In this document: in pieces, positions 36,355 through 45,368 of the stretch
Position numbering within the stretch: position 1 is the stretch's first letter
How the letters are laid out: every line of letters begins with the position of its first letter
Source: Polycladidibacter stylochi
GTDB lineage: Bacteria > Pseudomonadota > Alphaproteobacteria > Rhizobiales > Stappiaceae
NCBI RefSeq assembly: GCF_001562055.1
Contig: NZ_LLWE01000005.1
Location: forward strand, 186,001-250,000
Reading direction: 5' to 3'
DNA length: 64,000 bases
The notes under the pieces: model-generated
What the model saw: the letters and a program-made list of their open reading frames with translations, nothing else
Database searches by the model: none
Told to the model about the DNA's origin: nothing
Position numbers and translations under genes: made by a program

Positions 36355-36369
36355 TTGGAGAAACTCCAA
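36355..36369. promoter_or_regulatory. Palindrome upstream of porin 2
   Basis: TTGGAG (36355-36360), AAA, then CTCCAA (36364-36369) form an inverted repeat about 345 nt upstream of the porin 2 start. It resembles the palindrome before porin 1 in its TTxGAG...CTCxAA outline, but the spacing and distance to the gene differ. Confidence 0.35.
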
Positions 36370-36712
36370 TTTGCACGTTACAGGTGTATTGCCTATTTAC
36401 TCTATGTAAAAAATATCCATTAATTTTAATAGATATAGTTTTTATGTATTCCGCAAACTAAACACTATGTAAAACGTTGATTGATAAATCAGTATGTTGC
36501 CGTAAAATCACACGAATATATATGACTATTTCATATTAGATAGTATTTCCCATGTTAAATTGCCAATAGCGCGAACTCTGCTAGTTTCAGCTCTCGAAAG
36601 ACGGCGGAACTATTTGTTTTCGTATTTGTCTTTTTAAAAGATTTCTTCAAGGCCGCCTCACCTCCAACCTGGGGCAAGCGCCAATTTAGAGACTGAATAA
36701 AGGTCAGGATTT

Positions 36713-37915
36713 ATGAACGCTAAACTTATTGCTATGGCCGCTGCTGCTGCAGCCGCTGCTACATCTGCACAAGCTGCAGACCTTCCAACTGCTGCTGAGC
36801 CAATTGATTACGTACAAGCATGTGATGCTTTCGGCGCTGGTTTCTTCAAATTGCCAGGTAAAGACACCTGCATTAAGCTTGGTGGTCGTATTCGCGTTAA
36901 TGTAGAGTCCGAAGACCTTCAGGACAGCAGTGATGACGTTTCCGATTACGAATACTACACAAAAGGGTATTTGTATTTCACCAGCATGACCGACACCGAA
37001 ATCGGCCTTATCAAAACCTACACTGAATTCACTGCAAAGTTTGACAGTGAAGGCGGCGAAAAAGTTGAAGCTGGTGATACCTACATCCAGTTCAGTCTTG
37101 GTTCTGCCGACCTTTCCTTCGGTAAAATGGGCGATGTTTTTGCTGGTTTCACCGGTTATGCCGAAATGGGCGTTGCCAAGCGTCACTGGGCTGACGATGG
37201 CTCCTTGCAAGTTCGTTTGGCAGCTCCTTTGGGTAACGGCCTGACAGCAACTGCTGCCTTGATCGATTCCAACAGCCACGATGGTGCTGATGGCAAAGTC
37301 GATTTCAACGGTGCGTTGGAGTTGAAGCAAGGCTGGGGTAAAGTTAAAGTTTCTGGTGCTGCGCATCAGAATGCTTACGACGAAACTGGTTACGCTGTTA
37401 ACGGTAATGCCGAATTCAAGCTGGACCCAATCACCATTGGCTTTGGTGGTCAATATGCCAAAGATGCGCATAAATATGCAGGCGTTGGCTTCAAGAATGA
37501 TTACGTTCTAGGCGTCATTGAGGGTGAAGACATCACTGTTGACTTCAATAATATTGAATCTACTGTTTACTCTGTAGGTGGTGGTATTAAATTTGCTGCG
37601 ACTGACGAAATTACCCTAGCCGTTGACGGTTCTTACATGAGCTTTGAAGGCACTGCTGACTTTGATTACAAAGTTGGCGAAAATGATGCATTATCCATTA
37701 AAGATGTAGATGTAGATGTAGATGCATTTGGTCTTGACGGTTCTATTGCATATGCACCAGTTGATGGCCTCGTATTGGCTGTTGATGCAGGTTGGGATCG
37801 CACTGAAATGACGGCCACTAAGACTGTCGAGGATGAAGGCGGTAATAAGAAAGTGAAAGTTTCCAGCGATGACGACAACTTTAAAGTTGGTGCCCGTGTT
37901 CAATACACATTCTAA
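36713..37915 (+). CDS. Omp2-type trimeric porin (porin 2)
   Basis: The 400-residue product is the second Porin_2 family member. It has an alanine-rich signal peptide (residues 1-21), the shared mature start 'ADLPTAAEPIDYVQACDAFG', 'DTCIKLGGRIRVNVE', and a C-terminal 'VGARVQYTF' ending in Phe. It is strongly acidic and has a run 'KDVDVDVDAF' in a predicted loop encoded by a hexanucleotide repeat. Two Omp2-type genes are common in this order and often switch or recombine. Its own leader and terminator suggest independent control from porin 1. Confidence 0.94.
   Translation: MNAKLIAMAAAAAAAATSAQAADLPTAAEPIDYVQACDAFGAGFFKLPGKDTCIKLGGRIRVNVESEDLQDSSDDVSDYEYYTKGYLYFTSMTDTEIGLIKTYTEFTAKFDSEGGEKVEAGDTYIQFSLGSADLSFGKMGDVFAGFTGYAEMGVAKRHWADDGSLQVRLAAPLGNGLTATAALIDSNSHDGADGKVDFNGALELKQGWGKVKVSGAAHQNAYDETGYAVNGNAEFKLDPITIGFGGQYAKDAHKYAGVGFKNDYVLGVIEGEDITVDFNNIESTVYSVGGGIKFAATDEITLAVDGSYMSFEGTADFDYKVGENDALSIKDVDVDVDAFGLDGSIAYAPVDGLVLAVDAGWDRTEMTATKTVEDEGGNKKVKVSSDDDNFKVGARVQYTF
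37703..37726 (+). repeat. Hexanucleotide repeat inside porin 2
   Basis: GATGTA occurs three times in tandem (37703-37720), followed by GATGCA (37721-37726). It encodes DVDVDVDA. Change in copy number would keep the frame, lengthening or shortening the loop by Asp-Val. Confidence 0.8.
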
Positions 37916-37946
37916 GTTCGCTTAGAAACGGCATTTACCACAGCTT

Positions 37947-37977
37947 AACGGCCCGCACTGCGGGCCGTTTTGTTTGC
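37947..37977 (+). terminator. Terminator after porin 2
   Basis: AACGGCCCGC (37947-37956) pairs with GCGGGCCGTT (37960-37969) over a 3-nt loop and runs into TTTGTTTG. Confidence 0.93.
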
Positions 37978-38037
37978 TACTTGCACTTGCGCCAACATCG
38001 GGTTAAGCACAGGCAACCTGATGGAAGTTAATTACAC

Positions 38038-38120
38038 ATGCGCATTGCAATTACCGGAGCGTTTGGCGCAAGAGGACGAACGCTATTTGATCGAGCAGTG
38101 CATTATTCTCGATATCAAGA
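38038..38120 (+). pseudogene. Possible remnant of a Rossmann-fold (NAD-binding) gene
   Basis: An ATG at 38038 with a purine stretch upstream opens a frame starting 'MRIAITGAFGARGR', which resembles the glycine loop at the start of short-chain dehydrogenases and epimerases. The similarity fades within about 25 codons and the frame ends at 38319 without other motifs. It may be a decayed fragment or a coincidence. Confidence 0.2.
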
Positions 38121-38395
38121 TTTTTCTGGCAACGCTGCTTGGTCGTGGCGTGGGCGACCGGATACGCCGTTAATTATGTGCCATTTGCATGTAAATAGTG
38201 TTTTGTCCCAGCGGCTTCAGCCCCTGCATTTTTTTCGCAGATATTCGCGCATAAAGCTTGTTGGCCAACGCCGCTTCACAACCTTATATTTAGGTGATCA
38301 CCAATTGCAGTATAACTGATAGGCTTTGCACCCTATTTGAGTGCTTTTTGAGCACTTCCTCGTATGTTTTGCGTCTTTTTTCGCATGGGGGTGTT

Positions 38396-39166
38396 ATGGC
38401 AGCTTTCTGGGTGAAACCCTTTAACAGTATTTTCAAGAAAACCAAATCTTATCAAGAGCTTAATCAGGAGTGCAATCGTCTTCGTGCGGCCATTTTCACG
38501 CTTCAGGGCAAGCCGCTGGTTTTGGATGATGGCAGCCGGTTTTACCTTGAAAACCCGTTGGAAGATTGTATCGAACGCCATATTGCCAGTAAGCACCGCT
38601 ACTATGAAATCGGCATACTTGAGGATTTAAAAGGTTTCATACCGGAGGGTGCCGTTGTTGTTGATGGCGGTGCCAATATTGGTAACCACAGCATATTCTT
38701 TGCTAAGTATATGGATGTAAAGCATATTTATGCCTTTGAGCCCTTGCCGCAAACCTTTAAAAAGCTCCTGCGCAATATTAAGGCCAATGAATTGGATGCG
38801 CTGGTTTCTTGCCAGCAAAAGGCGCTTGCAGCCAGTGCCAGTAAACTGGATATCCTACGCTATAGCGCTGAAAACACAGGAGGAACGGCGTTTATAGAAA
38901 GTTCGAGCGGAGCTTTTAATGCCGTTGCCCTGGATGCTTATTTTCCTGAGTCGCGGCTGGATTTTCTCAAGATAGATGTTGAAGGCTTTGAAATTGAGGT
39001 TTTAAAGGGCGCGCAAGCGGTGATATCGCGGTTTCGCCCTTTGATACTCGTGGAATCGTTTGCCGGGCACAAAGCACAGGTTCACGCGCTTTTACAAGAA
39101 CTTGGCTATGAAAAACTCAAAGAGTATGACGGCGAGAATCATTTATACAGGGCACTTAGGACGTGA
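38396..39166 (+). CDS. FkbM-family SAM-dependent methyltransferase
   Basis: The 256-residue protein has the FkbM core: 'AVVVDGGANIGNHSIFFAKY' (SAM-binding loop), 'IYAFEPLPQTFKKLLRNI' and 'LDFLKIDVEGFEIEVLKGA'. FkbM enzymes methylate sugars or secondary metabolites, often in surface polysaccharide or glycan clusters. No such cluster is visible beside it, so the target is unknown. I start it at ATG 38396, where GGGGG precedes the start; an in-frame ATG at 38294 lacks support. It converges with the following gene with a 5-nt gap. Confidence 0.87.
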   Translation: MAAFWVKPFNSIFKKTKSYQELNQECNRLRAAIFTLQGKPLVLDDGSRFYLENPLEDCIERHIASKHRYYEIGILEDLKGFIPEGAVVVDGGANIGNHSIFFAKYMDVKHIYAFEPLPQTFKKLLRNIKANELDALVSCQQKALAASASKLDILRYSAENTGGTAFIESSSGAFNAVALDAYFPESRLDFLKIDVEGFEIEVLKGAQAVISRFRPLILVESFAGHKAQVHALLQELGYEKLKEYDGENHLYRALRT

Positions 39167-39171
39167 ATTGT

Positions 39172-39852
39172 TTATGGTGATCCTTTTTGTGTCTGGCTTA
39201 GCTGGCGAATTTCTTCATTCATGTACAACCTATTGCCTTTTCTATGCTTTTTCGCACTTTGCAACATTGCAGTGGCCACTTGTTGCGCTTTAATGGGGCG
39301 GTAGGGTTTTAGCGGCCCGACGAGCAAGGGGCTAACAATATATCCTATTGTTTTTGCTAGGCTTTCTACGCTTCTGAATTCTTTACGCGGCCCTAAAAGT
39401 AGTGATGGACGGAAAATGCTGAGAGCCGGAAAGCCGAGCTTTAGTATTTCCTGCTCCAATTCACCCTTTGTTTTCAGATAGATATTTTTTGAATCAGGGT
39501 TGGCCCCGATGGATGATACAAGCAGAAAATGCTGTACCCCTTGCTTTCGGGCCAGCTGTGCCAATTCAAAAATTAATGTAAAATCAATAGTATAGAAGTT
39601 TTCGTTCGAACCGGCGGTTTTGCGGGTTGTCCCCAATGCGCAGTACACATGCTCGGCGCGCATGAGCGGTTCTAGTGCGGGGATATGGTTGAAATCCACC
39701 TGAAATTGCAACAGCCTATCGTTTATTAGCGGTAGTTTTTGCCTTACCAAAGCAATTACCGTTTCATAGCGATTACAGACTAATAGCTCTTGTAGTAGCG
39801 CCGTGCCAATAAGCCCGCTTGCCCCCAAAACCAAAGCTGTTTTAACAGTCAT
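39172..39852 (-). CDS. NAD(P)-binding Rossmann-fold oxidoreductase (HTATIP2/YraR-like)
   Basis: The 226-residue protein begins with the NAD(P)-binding loop 'ALVLGASGLIGTALLQELL', followed by 'VYCALGTTRKTAGS' and 'FLLVSSIGANPDSKNIYLKTKGELEQE'. The latter keeps the Tyr...Lys spacing of the extended/atypical SDR group. It resembles the HTATIP2/YraR type, whose physiological substrate is not established. It reads leftward and ends 5 nt from the FkbM stop. Confidence 0.85.
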   Translation of the reverse strand: MTVKTALVLGASGLIGTALLQELLVCNRYETVIALVRQKLPLINDRLLQFQVDFNHIPALEPLMRAEHVYCALGTTRKTAGSNENFYTIDFTLIFELAQLARKQGVQHFLLVSSIGANPDSKNIYLKTKGELEQEILKLGFPALSIFRPSLLLGPRKEFRSVESLAKTIGYIVSPLLVGPLKPYRPIKAQQVATAMLQSAKKHRKGNRLYMNEEIRQLSQTQKGSP

Positions 39853-40024
39853 TGCACCCCCGCAACTGCCTTATCCCTCATTCAACCCAAAGGTTCACAT
39901 AGGTTTGCGGCTGCTATCTAGCGTATAAAGGGGGCAAGTCCGTGGCATCCGCTGGTTTTATACGGATAAAATGTGGGTTAGCGCTTTTCCTGTTAATCAT
40001 AGATAGTTAAACGTCAGGCACATA

Positions 40025-40056
40025 AAAAAGGGCACCTGCAAGAGGCGCCCTTTTGT
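40025..40056 (-). terminator. Terminator after groEL
   Basis: AAAGGGC (40027-40033) pairs with GCCCTTT (40047-40053), with a second short CC/GG pairing inside. Read on the minus strand it runs into a T-rich tail. Confidence 0.82.
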
Positions 40057-40080
40057 TTTAAAGCTTTTGAGAGGCGTGGC

Positions 40081-41739
<1,659 letters not shown>

Positions 41740-41784
41740 TCACTTATTTATTAGGATCAAAGAGTTAGGAAGGAGTTGGCGGGA

Positions 41785-42072
41785 TTAACCCAGCACACCC
41801 ATGATGTCGGATTCCTTCATGATCAGCAGCTCTTCGCCGTCGATCTTAACTTCGGTGCCAGACCATTTGCCGAACAGTACGCGATCACCAGCTTTAACGT
41901 CCAGTGCAATCAGCTCGCCACTGTCTTTGCGTGCACCGCCGCCTACTGCAACGATTTCGCCTTCCTGTGGTTTTTCTTTTGCTGTGTCTGGAATGATGAT
42001 GCCACCGGCTGTTTTTTCTTCAGACTCGATGCGGCGTACGACAACGCGGTCGTGTAGCGGACGAAACTTCAT
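41785..42072 (-). CDS. groES: Co-chaperonin GroES
   Basis: GroES caps the GroEL ring. The 95-residue protein from ATG 42072 has '[15 protein letters not shown]', the mobile loop '[17 protein letters not shown]' and the C-terminal '[17 protein letters not shown]'. A longer in-frame reading exists but lies upstream of the conserved start. It is the first gene of the groESL operon. Confidence 0.97.
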   Translation of the reverse strand: MKFRPLHDRVVVRRIESEEKTAGGIIIPDTAKEKPQEGEIVAVGGGARKDSGELIALDVKAGDRVLFGKWSGTEVKIDGEELLIMKESDIMGVLG

Positions 42073-42193
42073 AAGTTTGGCTCTTTCTCTCATGCGGCGG
42101 TGTCCCAACTTAGGCAACACCACAAACGCTCAAGGTTATAAACTATTGAGAGGCTGCACCCCTCAAGGCAATCTTGCCCGAAGGCGTACAGCT

Positions 42194-42220
42194 TTAGCAC
42201 TCCCAAAGGCAGAGTGCTAA
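42194..42220. promoter_or_regulatory. CIRCE operator of groESL
   Basis: TTAGCACTC (42194-42202), a 9-nt spacer, then GAGTGCTAA (42212-42220) is an exact match to the CIRCE consensus, the binding site of the repressor HrcA. It lies in the leader about 122 nt upstream of groES, just downstream of the promoter, so HrcA would block initiation or clearance. hrcA itself is not in the window. Confidence 0.97.
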
Positions 42221-42231
42221 CAACGCAAAAA

Positions 42232-42260
42232 GATGTAGTAAGGGGCACTGGAACTGTCAA
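42232..42260 (-). promoter_or_regulatory. Promoter of groESL
   Basis: On the minus strand TTGACA (complement of 42255-42260) and TACATC (complement of 42232-42237) are separated by 17 nt. The -35 also sits in a CTTGACA that resembles heat-shock sigma32 sites, so both sigma factors may act here. Transcription would start about 10 nt before the CIRCE element. Confidence 0.7.
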
Positions 42261-42588
42261 GAAGGAGATTTCGAAAAAAATCCGTTTTTTACAATTTCAC
42301 CTTGGTGCAATCCATTCGCCACTAAAAACCTCTTCTTTATTACATGGAGAAATAGTTTATCCGAGTTTTTCAACGCGCTAATAAAGTCGTCGATTTGAGC
42401 GTTTAGCTGTGTTTTTCAGTGGCCTACGAGAACGATTTAGCGATGACTACAGCTTTCAAAAAATCAGCTCAAAACTAATGGTATACTTTAGTACCAGTTT
42501 TACGAAGGGAATAGCTTGAGCACCTATGCTTTTCATAGGCGCTTTACAATAGTGATTTTGATAGATCAATAATTCGGAGCAGCGTGCT

Positions 42589-43140
42589 TTAGGGCAGCAT
42601 TTCGAACGGCAAGTCAACAGTTGCGTTTTGGTCCGCATTATCGTCATGCACTGTAATCAGCAAATTGTATTTGCCTTCTGGCAAGCCTTGAAATGCAAAG
42701 GTCAAAGAACTTTGATATTCCTTGATTTTGTTTTTCGAGCGAGAGTTTAGATGTGCAAAGCCTTGTTTTTCTGCCAAAATTTGCCCCGATTGGTTGCGAA
42801 TAGCAAAATCTACCGTCAAGTCAAAGCTGTACCAGTCCGCTTGTTTCTTAAATTTGTAAGCAACTGGCTCTAAATAAACATGAAGCGGCTGTCCTTGTGC
42901 AAATTTTGCCGTGTCTACAACTTCATAATTACCATAGGCGTTGGCAGGTCTCTTAACGAACAAGGCCTTCTCAAGTGAAATATTCGATGCAGCCCACGCT
43001 TGCTCATAGTTTGATAGAGCTTGCTCTACTGCTATTAATGATGATGCTTTATTATTTTCGACTGCATACGCTGCGGCATTACTAAATAATAACAGCATGG
43101 TTGCTGCAACTGCGCGACTATGCATTGGAACATTTGCCAT
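42589..43140 (-). CDS. Secreted protein of unknown function
   Basis: The 183-residue product has a signal peptide ending at residue 26 (AAAYA) and a mature domain with regular beta-strand-like patterns, ending 'TVDLPFEMLP'. I do not recognise a named family, though the pattern ('VYLEPVAYKFKKQ', 'GLPEGKYNLLITVHDDNA') suggests a beta-sandwich domain that may bind a ligand or act in the envelope. It lies downstream of and in the same direction as the regulator gene at 43315-44838, so the two may be co-regulated. Function is open. Confidence 0.6.
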   Translation of the reverse strand: MANVPMHSRAVAATMLLLFSNAAAYAVENNKASSLIAVEQALSNYEQAWAASNISLEKALFVKRPANAYGNYEVVDTAKFAQGQPLHVYLEPVAYKFKKQADWYSFDLTVDFAIRNQSGQILAEKQGFAHLNSRSKNKIKEYQSSLTFAFQGLPEGKYNLLITVHDDNADQNATVDLPFEMLP

Positions 43141-43314
43141 TTACCTACAAACCCTCATAATTCCCGGGCTTCCTTTGGGCCCCCAAGAAATGTTGTCCCC
43201 ACTCAATATTTCGGCCCTTAATTTTCCTAATATACTGCGTTCAAAACAATCAGCAACAGACAAACGCGCGGCACGGTAAAATCTATTTAAAAAAGTTCGA
43301 TAGTTTAGATGCCC

Positions 43315-44838
43315 TTAGCTCAACATTTTTTCTGCCCAAGACTGCTTTTTTCGATAAATCGTAGACGGGCTGATTTCCAGAGCCGCTGCAGCCATGGCAA
43401 TGTTGCCATCAAATGTTGCCAGTGTTTCTTCAATGATACGTTTTTCTTGAAACCATAAGGGCTCAATCGCTTGGCGCTTGCTGCCTGTAATAAAGATTGG
43501 ATCTTTAAACTTGGTTCCATTAACAGCGATGGGAGAGATAGCCTGCGTCGTTTTAGTCGTGACGTCAGTAAGGTGATAGTTTACAGAGGTTGGATTTACC
43601 GGCGCCTCCAACATCTTAGAAGACTTTGACAACACACCGCTTAACGTTGCCTTTTCGACACGCTCACCATGATTTGTTGCCATTATATTATCAATAACCG
43701 TTTCTAACTCACCTAAATTGCCATGCCATGGATGGCTTTCCATCAAGCCTATAGCCTGTCGACTAAAATGCATCGGTCCTTTATTATGCGCAACAGCAGC
43801 AGAGTTCAACAGCGCTGTGGCGATTGCTTCAATATCCTCTTGGCGCTCTTTCAAAGCCGGTATTTGTAGCTTATGAGCGCTCAATAACGCATATAATTCG
43901 CGATTAAAGTCGCCGGCTTCCAATAGGTTGCGTATGTTTTTAGAAGTTGTGCTGATAATACGTGGTGCGGTTCTTTCATTGCGCATTCTCGGCGCTTGAA
44001 GACATTTTAAGAGAACGGATTGGAGATGCGAATCGAGGGTTGCAACCTCTAAGAGTAACAGCGTGCCTGTTGTAACATGGGGTTTTGTATTTGGCTCCTC
44101 AGCCACCAAATCGGGTCGCGGCACACTTAAGTGGTAGTTAAGCTCTTGCTCGATGCGCTCTTTTGCAAGTCCGGCACAGTCAATAACGATCAACGGTCGG
44201 TCCGATTCTCTAGACCTCTTGTGCAATGTTGTAGCGCATAGCTCTTTTCCCACTGCCTTTTCACCACTAAAAAATACAGTCTTTTTGGCAGTTGCATAGC
44301 TATAGAGCTGAGCATCAACAGTTTGCATAATCGTTGATTTACCTAGATAATTCTCATAGGTGACAGTGGTTTTCGTTTGTTCAGCAACTATAGATGCGCC
44401 CAGTCCTTTGCCTGAATAACCTGCAAGCTCTACGTTTTGCGGGAAATAGCGCTGCACTAATGGCAGCAGCTTTTTTTCCAAAACTTCAAGATTAAGTGGT
44501 TTTGAAAAAAACTCATGGGCTCCTGCCTGCATCGCCTCCATCATGCGCGACATTGAGCCTTGGCGGCTAACTGCAATAACTAATGATTTGGGACTAAGAG
44601 AAGCGAATGCAGACATCTGATCCAAGTTTTGCAAGCTGTCTAAATCAATAATCATTAGCTGTGCGTTTGAACAACGCAATTTATCCATAAGCACCGAGGC
44701 CTTCGCAAACACTTTAGCTGAAACAGCATAGTCGGGCAGAGTTTGCGCAACTAAATCCAGCATTTCTCGACTCGCTGTTACATCCTGCTCCAGAATATTA
44801 ATTGTTATAGCGAGAGGGGCAGTGCGCTGTTTTCCCAT
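43315..44838 (-). CDS. Degenerate NtrC-family regulator: receiver, AAA+-like and Fis-type HTH domains
   Basis: The 507-residue protein (ATG 44838) has an N-terminal receiver-like domain with a possible phospho-acceptor in 'LMIIDLDSL', a central AAA+ domain with Walker A 'GEKAVGKEL', and a C-terminal Fis-type HTH ('DGNIAMAAAALEISPSTIYRK'). Where NtrC proteins have the GAFTGA loop there is unrelated text ('NYHLSVPRPDLVAEE'), Walker B is 'GTLLLLEV' with the Asp replaced, and the second arginine finger is lost ('FNRELYALL'). It therefore should not activate sigma54 in the classical way. It may act as a DNA-binding regulator with sigma70, as VpsR or TyrR do. An in-frame start at 44922 lacks a good ribosome site. 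Confidence 0.87.
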   Translation of the reverse strand: MGKQRTAPLAITINILEQDVTASREMLDLVAQTLPDYAVSAKVFAKASVLMDKLRCSNAQLMIIDLDSLQNLDQMSAFASLSPKSLVIAVSRQGSMSRMMEAMQAGAHEFFSKPLNLEVLEKKLLPLVQRYFPQNVELAGYSGKGLGASIVAEQTKTTVTYENYLGKSTIMQTVDAQLYSYATAKKTVFFSGEKAVGKELCATTLHKRSRESDRPLIVIDCAGLAKERIEQELNYHLSVPRPDLVAEEPNTKPHVTTGTLLLLEVATLDSHLQSVLLKCLQAPRMRNERTAPRIISTTSKNIRNLLEAGDFNRELYALLSAHKLQIPALKERQEDIEAIATALLNSAAVAHNKGPMHFSRQAIGLMESHPWHGNLGELETVIDNIMATNHGERVEKATLSGVLSKSSKMLEAPVNPTSVNYHLTDVTTKTTQAISPIAVNGTKFKDPIFITGSKRQAIEPLWFQEKRIIEETLATFDGNIAMAAAALEISPSTIYRKKQSWAEKMLS

Positions 44839-45368
44839 AGTTCGGGGGCCTCTTTTTATTCGTTTCAAAGCAGCACAAGCTCTACACAGTTGAATCAGAT
44901 GGGCTTGCGTTGGTACGAACATTTTGTTGCAAACAGGGTTAACAAGTTCTTATTAGAATGTGTTCACGACACCTCTCAGGAATTAATGTTGTTAATTACA
45001 GTGTAAATATTCTCGCAAACTGAGGGGCTTAGTGTCTGATGGTGGCCCTTTTATAAAAGTGCAATCTGCAATCGCGTAGGTGCGATTTATATAGATTATT
45101 AATTTTCACCTAGTCCTATTAAAAGTGAATGCATGAATACAGGAAAGTGTCAGTTTGGAACAATTGCTGTTTTCTGTGGTTTCCTTTGGGCAAACCGCCA
45201 AGAAATCCCATAATTCCTAATAATCAATTGCCTTAGGTTTCACAGGGCACTAATGATGCATGTACAGTATTGCAATTTAATTCTGTTTTGAAAGAATGAG
45301 AATCATAGAATTAATGCCTTCTACGCATTACTGAAAACTATCAATGTTCAGAGAGTACCACGTTCGGA
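44839..45368. other. Divergent region between the NtrC-like regulator and the EAL gene
   Basis: These 530 bases separate two outward-reading regulatory genes. They contain the inverted repeat AATCGC-6-GCGATT at 45070-45087. The ribosome site for the EAL gene is weak (GGA just before 45369). No small gene is supported. Confidence 0.45.
45070..45087. promoter_or_regulatory. Inverted repeat in the regulator/EAL divergent region
   Basis: AATCGC (45070-45075) and GCGATT (45082-45087) flank the spacer GTAGGT. The placement between divergent regulator genes makes it a candidate operator, possibly for the regulator itself. Confidence 0.4.

Larger units (their letters stand above)
36103..36712. other. 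Region between the EamA gene and porin 2
   Basis: The 610 bases hold the inverted repeat and terminator near 36108-36190, the palindrome at 36355-36369, and AT-rich sequence from 36400 to 36560 that probably contains the porin promoter. No gene is supported. A short AGG lies ahead of the porin ATG. Confidence 0.45.
37916..38395. other. Region between porin 2 and the FkbM gene
   Basis: These 480 bases contain the porin 2 terminator and the possible gene remnant at 38038-38120. The rest shows no recognisable feature. The FkbM gene has its ribosome site (GGGGG) just ahead of 38396. Confidence 0.4.
42073..42588. other. groESL leader and upstream gap
   Basis: The 516 bases hold the promoter and CIRCE element of groESL. 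The rest (42261-42588) is AT-rich, with a short minus-strand frame that I do not call. Confidence 0.5.
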
